DNA of 22,695 nucleotides from Coptodactyla brooksi (GCA_033557675.1 JAWQRM010000435.1:1-22695); one strand, 5' to 3'; shown: positions 8,995 through 19,447, counted from the stretch's first letter. Numbers and translations are program-made. The notes: generated by a model from the letters alone, not told the origin.

Positions 8995-10755
8995 GCTGAC
9001 ACCAACCAGTAACCGCAGAAGGATTCAGGCCTTCTCAATAATAGCAGAGGCGTCCAGTAACCCTGGCTCAAGAAGTCCCTCTCCATCAGGAAGAGTTAGT
9101 CCATTTCGTGGAAGAGGTTTCAACCCAACCGGTTCTCGCCATGCCTCTCCAAACCCGTCTCCACCGCCAGATGACTCGAGACAATCATCGGCTAGCAGAA
9201 CGAGCCTCGACTCTATTAGATCACGGAAAAAATCTCAAATTCCACAACTCAAATCGAGAGGAAGCGTTGGTAACATGTTTGGTGAGAAGGTGACACACGA
9301 TACTTCTACAACTCGTAGTAAAAACCGTTCTAAGCTTAGCCCACACTTAAGTCAGAGTTTAACAAACATCACCAGCAGGCAAGGTTCTAACAGGCCCATG
9401 AGAAGAAAACCTGCCTTCGAACAACTTTCTCCGATTACAGGAAGTTCACCAGAAACTGGTTCTATTGGTAACAAATCACAGTCTTCCCCCTCCAAAATCC
9501 CACTTTCGTGTAGAAGCCAACCGTCTAGTAGGAGATCGTCGCCGACTGGAGGAAAAAATAACAATCAGATATCGCGGCAGATTTCTAGAGGTGGATCAAA
9601 AAATGCTTCTAGGAGCAACAGTAGAGATACTAGCCCTTCTAAAGGGTATTCTAGGATGCCAACACCAGGAACTTTCTATAAGGAAGTACCACCAAAAGTT
9701 AATACTTTTAGTAAGTCAAAGCCAAAAGTGCCTCCTAAGCCACAGGAACTTAAAAATGGCGCAGGATCTAAAAATAAATTAGTTAAGAAATCTAGTGAAG
9801 TGAACTTAAAGACAAATAGTGATAATACTAGTATTGAAAATAGAAATTGGAAAGATCAAAAAATTGAATCAAAAGCTTCAGACAGTAAGCCATCTGGAAG
9901 TAATCAAAACGGTAATAGTAGAAGAAACGAAAGCACAAAAAGTAGTAGTGGTAAACCTAAACCAAATCAGGGTAATAATAATAGTACAAAGACCAAACAC
10001 AATGAAAATACAAAAAATAGGAACAATGATGAAGATGGTGTCATAAAAAATGATGAGAACGAAGAAAATGCTGAAACCAGGAGTAAACCCGAATTACAAC
10101 AATGGGAGAGTAGTACAAGGCTTGTTGAAATTCCAACTGCAACAGTAGTTTCTTCTACGACCACCACGGCAGTCCAACCTTTACAAATGGAGGAAGACCT
10201 AGAAAACATGTTGAAAGAAGAATTGAGTAAAGTTAGTGGTTACACGAACGATGGTAGAAATTTAAGTGCAACCAGCGTTTCTAGTGCAATGAATAAAATG
10301 AACGACACAGTGTTAAACTCGCAAACGTTGCTCAGAGATCATAATTTTCCGAAACTCTCCCCCGCAGCGACTGCTATAATATCTTTATCTAATGACAACA
10401 AAGCCTTAGATACCAAAAGTGCTACGACCGCCCTGCCAACAATCGAATCTATTCATAAGAAAATTGACGGTGGCGGCCAAAATATTAACAGTGCGTTTAC
10501 GGACTCAAATAAAGTTTACATGGAATCGATTGAGAGCAGTGTTAAAAATAATATGAGCAAGGCGATCACGCCGGATCACGCAAATGCCTATATGCAGAAA
10601 AGTGCCCACGATAAGATCGATGGCCGGACCTTGGTTGCTCCGGACGTAAGGCCAATTAAGATTTTGGTGAAGGAAAAGCCTTCAGATATTGAGGTGCAGA
10701 GCGGGAACATCAGATTGCCTACTAGCGCAACTAACGGACTTAATTCATCTCCTAG
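8995..10755 (+). CDS. large exon of a disordered, SxIP-motif protein (probably microtubule-associated)
   Basis: An uninterrupted 1761-bp exon lies between a pyrimidine-rich acceptor (AG at 8993-8994) and the strong donor AG|GTGAGT at 10755/10756. Both junctions are phase 2, so the exon could be skipped without changing frame. Numbered from the ATG at 938, it spans residues 53-638. Residues 53-285 are basic and Ser/Arg/Pro-rich (GSRSPSPSGRVSP, SNSRDTSPSK), typical of phosphorylated disordered regions. SQIP (132-135) and SKIP (218-221), set in basic sequence, fit the SxIP motif that binds EB1-family proteins at microtubule plus ends. KPKVPPKP (294-301) could bind an SH3 domain. Residues 308-413 are Asn/Lys/Ser-rich low complexity, followed by an acidic helical patch (EEDLENMLKEELSKV, 451-465). 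A less simple block, RPIKILVKEKPSDIEV, lies near residue 604 and may be conserved. No enzyme domain is present. Candidates include the tail of a spectraplakin, GAS2-like, navigator or CLASP-type protein, but I cannot choose among them. Confidence 0.9.
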
Positions 10756-10994
10756 GTGAGTAGTTTTCCAAATTTAATTTCGGAAATGAGTCATTTCGTC
10801 TATGGGCACCACATATTATAAATGTTTTCATTAATTTATACCATTTATGAAAGTCGACATAAAAACTACTATCGCAAGTTTATACTGAAGATATACTTTT
10901 CACAGCCTCTACAAAATACATGCCGATCGCTCTGCAATTATATTAAACATACTGTCAAGTTAATATAGGTATAATAAGTAGTATATTAAAAATC

Positions 10995-11105
10995 GTGGTT
11001 TTTGATTAACTTTGATGAGTCTGACTTGTGATTGAGACTCATGTAATGCTTTTTCACCAGTTACAATCGAGATGTAGTTCTAACCCCTACGCCACGAGAG
11101 TTAGT
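10995..11105 (-). mobile_element. possible tRNA-derived SINE remnant
   Basis: On the reverse strand TGGCGTAGGGGTTAGAAC (about 11076-11093) matches a Pol III A box of tRNA type. About 45 bases later GAGTCTCAATC is a weak match to a B box. An acceptor-stem fold and anticodon loop are not convincing, so it is not a functional tRNA gene. The far end and tail are undefined. Confidence 0.35.
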
Positions 11106-11349
11106 AACAATTCTTGTTTGTACTTTAATTTTTGAAGTAAGATTTAATAAACCCTTACAAAATGCAAATACGAAACAATGGCACACTTGAAGGTGCCCAG
11201 AAGACCATAACTTAATCCGTACGCAGTGTTCTGTTAAATTTTCCTGTTCTTGAAAGCCAAGACATCTTAAAAGTTTATAATTATTACGACGAACTACAAT
11301 TGCAGCGACTTTTTAGTAAATTTCACATGGCAAATTCTTGGCTGTAATT

Positions 11350-11397
11350 ATCAGAATGTGCACTAGAATGTGCACCTATCGCAATGCACATTCTGAT
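11350..11397. repeat. perfect 13-bp inverted repeat
   Basis: ATCAGAATGTGCA at 11350-11362 pairs perfectly with 11385-11397, 22 bases apart. GAATGTGCAC is also repeated directly inside the spacer. Confidence 0.92.
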
Positions 11398-12112
11398 CAT
11401 CACGATCAAGGAGATTTGTACGACCAGTATTAGGGGAAAGTGATGTAAGCGTACTCATAAAAACTGCATCTATTTTTTTTTCTATTCTGCATGGTTATCA
11501 AATAAATCTCCTCAACGTAAGTTATACCGGCTTCATTTAGAACATACTGAAAAATAAACATACTAAACTTTCATATGAATTCACTGTGCATCATTAGCCA
11601 ATTTAGAAGATATTGTAAAATGTGTAGCGCCTGTAACTGTTAAGAATTTTGCATTAAACAGTGGTGGTAATATGATATAAGGTAATTTTAAAATGTTTTG
11701 TGAATTTATTTATGATTTATGGTTGTTTTCTAAGGCTAGTTCCGAAAAATTTTTATTTTCAACTTCTACTTATGTTATTTTAGATTGTTCTAATTGATCG
11801 GATTGTGTATATTATGTATATGGTACATATTGAAAATATATACTATTCCCTTCGTTATAAAGTAAATTATTTCTACATTATTAATTCGGGATCTGTATGC
11901 ATTATGCACTTTATTTGAGGACGGATCGACGTCGGTTGGAGTGAGTTTATATTTTGTGAAATAAATAGTCTAAAATTTTTGGTGGAATTTTGTTTCGGTT
12001 ATGGATAACATGTAGAAATATAACTTGTATTATAGCTTTAGGGTATAGCTAGTTTAATGTTCAACATATCTGCTACATAGGCAATATTCCGTTCTATGAT
12101 GCTTCTCAGTTC
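11398..12112. other. AT-rich, nothing recognised
   Basis: No coding frame, no repeat ends and no supported RNA gene. Confidence 0.4.
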
Positions 12113-12171
12113 TTTAATGAAATCAGCTGCCCCTATCAAATTTATTAATAGGGGCAGCTGATTTCATTAAA
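12113..12171. repeat. perfect hairpin, 24-bp arms, 11-base loop
   Basis: The arm 12113-12136 (contains CAGCTGCCCCTAT) is perfectly complementary to 12148-12171, with loop CAAATTTATTA. It is GC-richer than its surroundings and lies in no recognised element. Confidence 0.96.
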
Positions 12172-14107
12172 TTTGCATGTCTAGTTATTAAATCTTGACA
12201 TGCGTCTATAAAAACTGGCAATATTTCTATGTTGCCTTGAAATTGTGGGATTATATTGACCTCTACGTGAATGATTTGAATGATTTATCTGGTATAGATG
12301 GCATATTGAAAGATAAATGATCAAAAAACTTTTCCAATTTTTGAATTGTGAATATTAGTTGTTATAAAAACAAGAATCTGAAAACCTACAGGACTAATTG
12401 AAGACCTCATCCAGTTGTTGGATTCTTGATCTTCGGAGACAATATGAGCTTGTTAATGTAGGAAGGTGTGATCTGGGCTGCTAGATAGCTTTGATGTTGA
12501 GTTTATTTGATTACAGTGTTTGGTTGTGTTGTTGTTGTGCGTTGAAATTTGTATTCGCAAGTCTACTTGCCATTTGTATTGTTCGGAACTCTGGAAAATT
12601 GTATCCGCTGATCAATCTGGGACTCGGTTTCCTTATGTACAGGAAACAGATGCTATACTGTTGCTAGCTTCGGAAATGTTATCGTTTGCATTGAGCCCCT
12701 TCCGAGCACCTGAAGTGTCGTCTTCAGTTAACTTGGGTCGGTGTTGTTGATTCGGGTTGGTAGGACTTGAGTGTAAAGAATTAAAATTTATCATGTTACT
12801 CTTTTCGGATGTTCTTCGGATGGTTTCCAGCCATTTGTTACTTCAATTTTTATTGACTGTGCCCGTTAACTTCCACAGTCGTCGGTTTACTTTTTAAAAA
12901 GAAATTAACTTTATTTGTTGGAAATTAACACATTTAGTTTATTATCAATAAATGTGTTAACATGTTCAAAATTAAAAAAATCCAATTAACAAAATCAAAA
13001 ATGCTCTATTTATAGTCTCTTCTTATCGTTTTCGCTTCTCTTGTCATTTCAATAGAGAGACAGGATTCATACTCACAACTCGTATGTAACACATATGGAA
13101 GTATTTTCTTCGTATGTTTCCCGTCAATACACCGGTCAATATTTACCCGTCTTTATTTGTGTGTATTTTTATTTCGACGTATTAAAGCAGTATTATTTTA
13201 TACATAATGCCTTTTATACATGTACGAATAATCCAGAGAAAGTAAAATACCAGATGAAAATGGAAAAGTCTACCATTAGGTCCAAACCTGAATACAGATA
13301 ACAAAGGGTCTCGTCTTGTTTGACACATTTCATTTACGAAGAGATTTTTATTTCAAAATTATTAGTACATTTCAATTTATTTCAAGATAAGGTTAAGATA
13401 AGATAAGGTCATATTTATCAATGAAAATGTATTTCATATTGTTATCAATGGTTTCAGTCTCTATTTTTATCTTTTACGATCTTGCCTGCCCAGTAACAAA
13501 TATAATTTTGAATTCTCTTATAGTATAGTTTTAACTTAGCTGTATCAATAAGCAGGTTAACAGTAGAATATGTGTCAAAGACGCTGCACAGACATACTAT
13601 ATCAACAATAATTAATTAATGTAACAAATGCTGTGATAACAAAGAAGTAGTGTATGACAAGAAGAAGCTAGGTAACTAAGAAGTTGTCAGGTATCGCTGA
13701 ATATCTCATTAAAAATCGTCATAACAACCACCAATAAACTATTACACAGAAAACCGTTTAATGTCATGGAGCGTAGGTACTCTAAACCGTTAATTACTTA
13801 AATTATGTTAACCAGTTAAGTGCGGAATTTAGTTTTAAAAATCTCTCATTTAGAACGTAAACAAAATCAAGCGATGGCGTGTATACAATATGCAGGGCAA
13901 AGTCGTCTATTACGATTTGTACAACAAAATTAAAACAAAAATATAAAGGCTTATATTTTATTCAACAACATAACGATTTACTGTTAAAAGAATTATTTCT
14001 ATAAAAAATTTCAAACTTGCATCATAATAAAACTCATAAACAAGAAAAATTTTAAAAATTTTAATTATAATATAAATAATGCAATTGGTGTTTTCAATGT
14101 AATGAAT
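12172..14107. other. AT-rich stretch, nothing firmly recognised
   Basis: A more balanced block at about 12400-12860 has an open frame at 12520-12750, but no protein motif, terminal repeats or splice sites. CTGAAG / CTTCAG at about 12710-12728 is a short hairpin. The block could be an old retroelement, but I cannot name it. The rest is AT-rich noise. Confidence 0.35.
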
Positions 14108-14135
14108 TTTTCATGAACTCGTAGTTTCATGAAAA
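14108..14135. repeat. perfect 10-bp hairpin
   Basis: TTTTCATGAA at 14108-14117 pairs with TTCATGAAAA at 14126-14135, loop 8 bases. Confidence 0.85.
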
Positions 14136-14280
14136 CACTAGCTTTCGAAATTTGTGTTTATTGAATTGTGTATTTCTCATGGATTTGTTCAAAAAATGTA
14201 ATCGTCTTAGTTTTCGCTTTTTTTATGTATATTGTGTACTCGTTCAAGTACAAGATGTCAACAAAATGGGGAAATATCTT

Positions 14281-14398
14281 CTTGCAGTACTTGTTCATTC
14301 TTTTTCTTGCAAGTGTATATGTCAACTGCCCATTTTTTGTCAACAATCAAAGGTTATTTCCGGTTTCCTTGTTACAACACCTCGTATCTCTCTTTCTA
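14281..14398 (+). repeat. dispersed repeat R2, copy 2
   Basis: Same orientation and order of blocks as 6561-6699, with a shorter middle. Three forward frames are open across it, which reflects base composition rather than coding. The similarity may begin about 30 bases earlier. Confidence 0.7.
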
Positions 14399-15049
14399 TT
14401 ATATTAACATCATAAATTGTACTAGGCGGTAGTGTATCGCAGCAATATACCGCTACTTCAACAACATTATTTATTTGTTATATATTCTCGTCTCCTTCTA
14501 AGGAATATGAAGTCTGCTGTCGCATTGTACGAACACTATACAGAATGTTACTAACATTTTTCAATGAGGATTTTTTTGCCGGAAATATGAAATAAAGTGT
14601 CTACAGGGCATGATTGAGGGCATCCTTACAGCGTTTGATACCATACGAGGGGAGCGTGCAATGTTACAGAGAATCAGACACAACATGGTCTATCGTTGCA
14701 CATTATATAACCAAGTTGGTGGTCGCCATATTAATTAATTCTTTTCATTACTCCAAAAGAAATCCTCAATCTGCTCAACGGCCAATAACCATATATTTTG
14801 ACTAGAAGGTAATGACATGTAGAATATCACTCCAATAAATGGTCTATTTAAAAATTTATTCTATAATCTTAAGTCGTCATATTGAACATTTGCTGGAAGT
14901 AGTGAAGCCACTTGTTAAGAAAAATTTTGTGTTTTTATAATTGTAGGTGATTTAGGTTTAGTGATTCCCCTTCAGTAATTGTTATATTGCTTTTTCCATA
15001 CACGCAGGTGACGGTAAAATTGATTTTTAAACCAACGTTCAAGATAACC
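14399..15049. other. no gene recognised
   Basis: AT-rich sequence between the R2 repeat and the reverse transcriptase fragment. The open frame of that fragment runs on to 14935 on the reverse strand, but its sequence below 15050 shows no reverse transcriptase similarity that I can recognise. Confidence 0.35.
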
Positions 15050-15240
15050 AACTCGTAACTATTGTACTGTATCTTTCTGATGATGAATTTTTGGTCTACT
15101 GTCGATCTTCTTTCCATGAAACCGCCTTGGTATTCGCCCACCAAGCTATTATGAAAATTACAAGGTCTTTTACGAAGAATCTTTGCAAATATTGTGTCTG
15201 GCACCTCCAATACCCATATTCCCCTATAGGGGAATATGGG
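15050..15240 (-). pseudogene. non-LTR retrotransposon reverse transcriptase fragment
   Basis: On the reverse strand the frame reads YRGIWVLEVPDTIFAKIL, then LVGEYQGGFMERRSTVDQ and FIIRKIQ. This corresponds to the early reverse transcriptase blocks of non-LTR elements (YRGI...L, KIFAKIL, YQ-GF--GRST-DQ). The catalytic FxDD block is absent, so only a short internal piece of the element remains. Its upstream edge lies exactly at a perfect palindrome (15204-15249), so the frame there runs into an inverted copy of its own first bases. Confidence 0.78.
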
Positions 15241-15249
15241 TATTGGAGG
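15204..15249. repeat. 46-bp perfect spacerless palindrome
   Basis: The arms 15204-15226 (starts CCTCCAATACCCATATT) and 15227-15249 are exact reverse complements with no loop. The left arm belongs to the reverse transcriptase fragment and the right arm is the inverted copy. Confidence 0.97.
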
Positions 15250-15864
15250 ATTTATCCTCTGGCAGTTCATTTTATCTTCTTTTTTATGGTCGCTGTTTGT
15301 AACAGAGCAATTCCAACGTTCCGACATCCTTCCTCCTAGTCTGTTATCCCTCCGAGCTTCAGTACTTTTGCTGAGGTGCTATTTTGTCCCGTATTTCTGT
15401 TATTTCTTCATTTTATACATCGGAGCCCGCTCTGTTGGCTGTACCTGTTCCTGCTTGTCCTTCTCTTCCAGTTCTTCTAAATTCGTTAAGAAATGAAAAA
15501 CTTATACTCGCCGAGCGTGTGTGATAACGGCACTAGCTTCAATTTCTTAGATGGTTCTAGATTTTAAGAGCCGTTTTACCTGCTGAATTATTATAAACTA
15601 TTACGAGATAAATGCCAGAAGTTAAAATGTGAAATTCCGTCAGCGATATCACGTGCAGCATTACCAAGCCGCTTGGGTTGGATTGACTTATTACAACACC
15701 CCCTATCAAATCATTGAAGAGCGCACACGGATACTATTTTCAGGTAATGCAAAACTTATGTGTGGCACACCTACATTTAAAAAAGGGGTACAGAACATGT
15801 TTCTGACTATAGACTGATTCTATATGATAGTATTCTCCTTGTTTTATTTAAATGATTTTTAAGT
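15250..15864. other. no gene recognised
   Basis: This separates two non-LTR fragments on opposite strands. The open frame 15629-15817 contains no known motif. The rest of the original retrotransposon is not recognisable here. Confidence 0.35.
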
Positions 15865-16412
15865 TTGGAAAGCAATAACGTTTCGGTTATTCCGGTTCCA
15901 CTCAAATTCGATAACATCCCTATCTCCATCGTAACACAAAGCAAATATCTAGGGGTAACCCTAGATAATCGACTAACAGTCAAACCCCACAACACCAAGT
16001 CCATCCAAAAAGCCTCCTCCATCATCAAGTCCATATATTCCCTCATCTCCAGTAAAAGCTCCCTTTCCCTATCCATCTAGAAGCTCCTTTACACCTCCAT
16101 CATTAGACCTTACCTCACCTACGCTGCTCCAATTCAAAGATGGTTGGACCATCCAAAGATGGTCCAACGCATCCATCATCTGTCAAACGGCTCCAAACGA
16201 TCCAAAAGAAAATCCTGCGAATAATCGCGAACTCTGGCTGTAACGTCAACATTCGGCGCCTCCACGAACATTCCAATATGAAACCCATCGGGCCCATCAT
16301 GTCCCAATTAAATCACAAATTTTATCACAAATCCCCCTCCCATCCTAATAGTCTTACACGTAGTATTACTAACAAACCCACCGGCAATAACAAGTACAAG
16401 TACCCGTTCTAA
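15865..16412 (+). pseudogene. non-LTR retrotransposon (jockey-like) reverse transcriptase C-terminus
   Basis: The frame begins with IVTQSKYLGVTLDNRLTVKPH, the KYLGVTLD block that follows the reverse transcriptase active site in jockey-like elements. IQKASSIIKSIYSLISSKS follows, then an in-frame TAG (16078-16080), then KLLYTSIIRPYLTYAAPI. After a hairpin at 16143-16168 the frame changes and the C-terminal block continues with VKRLQTIQKKILRIIANSG and NMKPIG, stopping at about 16412. The active-site half and first protein are missing (5' truncation is normal for these elements), so it is inactive. Confidence 0.82.
16143..16168. repeat. perfect 11-bp hairpin inside the retrotransposon frame
   Basis: GTTGGACCATC pairs with GATGGTCCAAC around the loop CAAA. 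CAAAGATGGT is also duplicated directly. It sits exactly where the reverse transcriptase frame changes, so the rearrangement probably caused the frameshift. Confidence 0.92.
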
Positions 16413-16795
16413 CGCTCCAACCTCGACCGCATGCCTCCTATATAACCTACCATCCCAAGTAGATATGTAGACACGTAGCCATTCCCGACTAGCGGGACCA
16501 ACTCCACCATCCTAAATAGTTTTAAAACCTGGGACGAGTCTTGATTAGTTTCATTCATTCTGCTAGATCTAGGTAACCACATCGTATTTCATGTTGCGTT
16601 CCACTTTTGTCTATTGTATATATTTTGTTATTATTTATTGCTAATTAATGTTAGGTTAAGACTCTGGTGGAATGTATATAAAGGCGCAGACCACTTTAAA
16701 ATGCCACAGGCACCAGGAAAAGTGTATAAGATTCTTTTTGTATTTAGTTTTCAGTACTTTTTGTAAGAATAATTGATTTGAACAAATAAATGTAT
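16413..16795 (+). mobile_element. probable 3' untranslated tail of the non-LTR element
   Basis: The sequence directly follows the reverse transcriptase remnant in the same orientation. It stays less AT-biased for about 130 bases and has AATAAA at about 16785. The true 3' end and any target-site duplication are not visible. Confidence 0.35.
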
Positions 16796-17680
16796 ATTTG
16801 ATTTGTCATGAAAGCGGAAGATAACGTAAAATCTGATCATTTCTAGTTTACGTAAGTTGAAATTATATCAGTACAATTGTTACAAAACGCGTCCATGGAT
16901 TGATTGCACGATAGGTAATATTCAAAATAGTTTGTTCATATTTTAGGTATATTTTCGAGTTTTTAGTACGGTGTCGTTATTGGGATTTTTGTTTCAACGT
17001 TCCACTTTTCACGTTGCACACATTTCTTGTGTGCAACATTTGTAAGGTAAAAATAATTGCAACTGAACATTAAATATATAAAGCAGTGGAAAACATATAA
17101 AATTAGGCCATAGAATAAGCATACATTACATTATTATTTAGCCCATGTTAACTCAAACAATTAAAATATTTCTTTCACAAACAAAAGGTTTGAGGAGTGA
17201 GGAAAAACAACATAATCTAATAGGAGTAGTAGTTCTAGATAATTACAAACAAATTTGTTTTTCAAAAAACAACATACTTTATTTCTGTTGAAAAATGCAG
17301 TTGACTGCAATGTTTCGAGTTGGATTTACGTCTAAGTCCCACGTTACCGCTACAAATTAGGCAACCACTTAATCAGTTGCTAATCACGAACGCCTATGTT
17401 TAAGATGTCAAGATCTGATCTGACCTTTAGTGACACACACGAAAATATTACAATAACTAATAATGAAAACAGATTTATTTTGTTTATGTTACGGTTGAAA
17501 CTCGAAGGGCAGACACACGTAGGCTTGACTCGTCACTGCGCTAAACAATCGTGTGTTTTGATCAATGCCTGAAGCAGTTTCGAATTTCGTCTGGTTTATT
17601 GTTGGTCAATCCTAGAAGTCACTTGCATGAGTGCTCAAAATCAAAAACAGAAAATTCACCATCGGGGTTACAATTAGACA
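16796..17680. other. no gene; one short hairpin
   Basis: GTTGCACACA (17013-17022) pairs with TGTGTGCAAC (17028-17037) around TTTCT. Otherwise AT-rich sequence without recognisable features. Confidence 0.45.
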
Positions 17681-17696
17681 ATATACATATACATAC

Positions 17697-17788
<92 letters not shown>

Positions 17789-17790
17789 GG
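17681..17790. repeat. compound microsatellite (AT)n then (GA)n
   Basis: About 90 bases of TA repeats interrupted by two TATG units, followed by an AG run from 17771 to 17788. Open frames over it on both strands (Tyr-Ile repeats) are artefacts of the repeat. Confidence 0.97.
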
Positions 17791-17929
17791 AGAAAGAAAA
17801 TCAAAAAGTTACTCCATGTACAGTACACTTCCTTATGGCGGCTTATGAATAAAGAATAACCATTTATAATTAGATAATATACATATGTCATTATTTGAGA
17901 AAAACGGATCTCTGCGGTCTTGTAGTCAC

Positions 17930-18719
17930 TAAAGGAAACAACACCTTAACTACAACAAGATTGTTAGAATATCGACATATGTTTCGGTTTTTCTAATAAA
18001 ACCTTCTTCAGGAGATTGAGAACAGAACTTGTCTACGTAACTTATACCCCCTGTTCGCGTGAGTTCTATGATATATCGTGAGGGGGTATTCATACATCGT
18101 AGAACCCGGTCAGGTGAGAATATCAAGACTGCCCAGTGTACTGTATACACGAATAATACGTGGACAACCGGTATATTTAACTCCCACCCTTATTGTTTTC
18201 CAATACGGTCCAAACTGGTAACAAACAATTGTCTTTAAATTCCTTCGTCCCTTCTTCTTACCTACTGGATCAAAGAGTGGTGACATGTGTAGGGCCCGGG
18301 CTGTTGTTAAATATTTTATGTTTAAAAATTTTAATACTTTTCGCTGCGTATAGTTGACTATTTGAATTAACTTGTTTAACCAACTGTGCATTGTCATTTA
18401 TCCTATGATTTAGAGTTATCATGTGGGCAGCCACGATAGATTTCTCTGGTTTATTATATCTATTTAAAGTGAGCTATGTCTTTATATCTAATTTTAAACG
18501 TTAATTTTAAAACTTTTATCGCAATGTAGGCAATTGATGTTGTAAATCCCCGACTTGTCTATTGGATCTATTTTATGTTTCGTATTACCCAACCGACTTT
18601 GAATGCTGTTACTGTTAGTAAAGGCAATTTTAAAATCGAACGTCTTCAACATATTAGCTAATCCTTTGGTTGTTCTATGATAGGGGGGAAGAATTGTTTC
18701 GGTTCATCTTTAGTTAATT
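17930..18719 (-). mobile_element. Penelope-like element 3' part, fragment 1
   Basis: Reading from 18719 downward, the reverse strand gives KGLANMLKTFDFKIAFTN, then DKSGIYNINCLHCDKS, the start of a GIY-YIG endonuclease (GIY with the CxxC-type INCLHC). Broken frames follow with RPEKS-like and VAAHM-ITLNHRIN sequence and a C-terminal NSPGPY block. Penelope-like elements join a reverse transcriptase to this endonuclease. Only the linker and endonuclease are present here, with several stops and shifts. The 3' flank contains a hammerhead-like motif (17981-18011). The left border near 17930 is approximate. Confidence 0.72.
17981..18011 (-). ncRNA. hammerhead-like motif in the Penelope 3' flank
   Basis: On the reverse strand: CTGAAGA, then GGTTTT / AAAACC flanking a short loop, then CGAAAC. 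The order matches a hammerhead core with one base change in CUGAUGA. Hammerhead motifs are known from the terminal repeats of Penelope-like elements. The substitution and lack of an obvious cleavage triplet suggest a weak or dead copy. Confidence 0.4.
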
Positions 18720-19447
18720 ATTTCAAATTTATTGATAAATTCTTTAAACCGACAGAAGAAACAGCAATGAGTAACTGTCTTTCACTGTTTTTAGCCAATC
18801 TCGTTATGGGTTATTTGGAAATATTTTCCTAAAATTTGGTTAAGATACGTTAATGATACGTTCGCGATTTTTGATACAAAAAACAGTAATATTCAAGATT
18901 TCGGTAGTGATATATGTTCGAAATATAAAACAATAAAATTCATCTGTGAAATATAGAAAGACGGAAAACTGCCTTTTCTCAGAAGACTTATAACATCAGA
19001 TTCTAATCATCATATCCCACATACATTTTCGGCATTTAATAGTATGGTAGACGTGCTACTAAACGTCCCACTAAACAAACTCGGGCATAAAAAAAGAACT
19101 TAAATATACAGAAGAGATATAATGAAATAACGTGTAATATATAACATATAACATAAACTACATACAACGGGTATAATAAAAATCTAATACATAACATTTT
19201 AAGAAAAAAGAAAATGAACTTAAATAGATAACGCTTGAAAAATTAACTAAAGATGAACCGAAGCAATTCATTAAACTCTCGTACAATAAAACCACTAAAG
19301 GACTGGCTAATATGTTGAAAATGTTCGATTTTAAAATTGCCTTTGCTAACAATAACAACATTAAAAGACGGTTGGGTAATCTGGAAGACATTCAACAGAC
19401 ATGTCGGGGATTTAAATAATCAATTGCCTAGATTGCGATAAAAGTTA
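18512..19447. repeat. inverted repeat formed by two Penelope fragments
   Basis: The arms 18512-18719 and 19241-19447 are reverse complements at roughly four in five positions by eye, with identical runs such as TTCGATTTTAAAATTGCCTT. About 520 bases of reverse transcriptase sequence separate them. Confidence 0.85.
18709..19447 (+). pseudogene. Penelope-like reverse transcriptase/GIY-YIG, fragment 2
   Basis: The forward frames give NYFKFIDKFFKPTEETAMS, then NCLSLFLANLVMGYLE (the block before the active site). After a frameshift come WLRYVNDTFAIFDTKNSN (active site YVDD changed to YVND), KYKTIKFICEI, stop, KDGKLPFL, VDVLLNVPLNKLGHKK, and after further shifts LANMLKMFDFKIAFANNN and NCLDCDKSY, the start of the GIY-YIG domain. 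The loss of one catalytic aspartate plus several stops makes it inactive. It ends at a TA (19446-19447) where a mariner remnant begins, inside the YIG motif of the endonuclease. Fragment 1 lies head to head with it. Confidence 0.85.

Noticed and set aside
11010..11105. A functional tRNA gene on the reverse strand
   Set aside because: A-box is good but the acceptor and anticodon stems do not pair and the B box is weak; at best a SINE remnant.
12520..12750. 76-codon frame in a GC-richer block
   Set aside because: No acceptor/donor pair in phase with the host gene and no recognisable motif; perhaps old retroelement sequence.
14152..14432. Three overlapping forward frames and one reverse frame
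   Set aside because: Opened by the base composition of repeat R2 rather than coding.
17551..17891. Tyr-Ile repeat proteins over the microsatellite
   Set aside because: Translation of (TA)n and (GA)n.
18110..18397. 95-codon reverse frame
   Set aside because: Lies out of frame over the decayed C-terminal part of Penelope fragment 1; the element reads better in the other frames.
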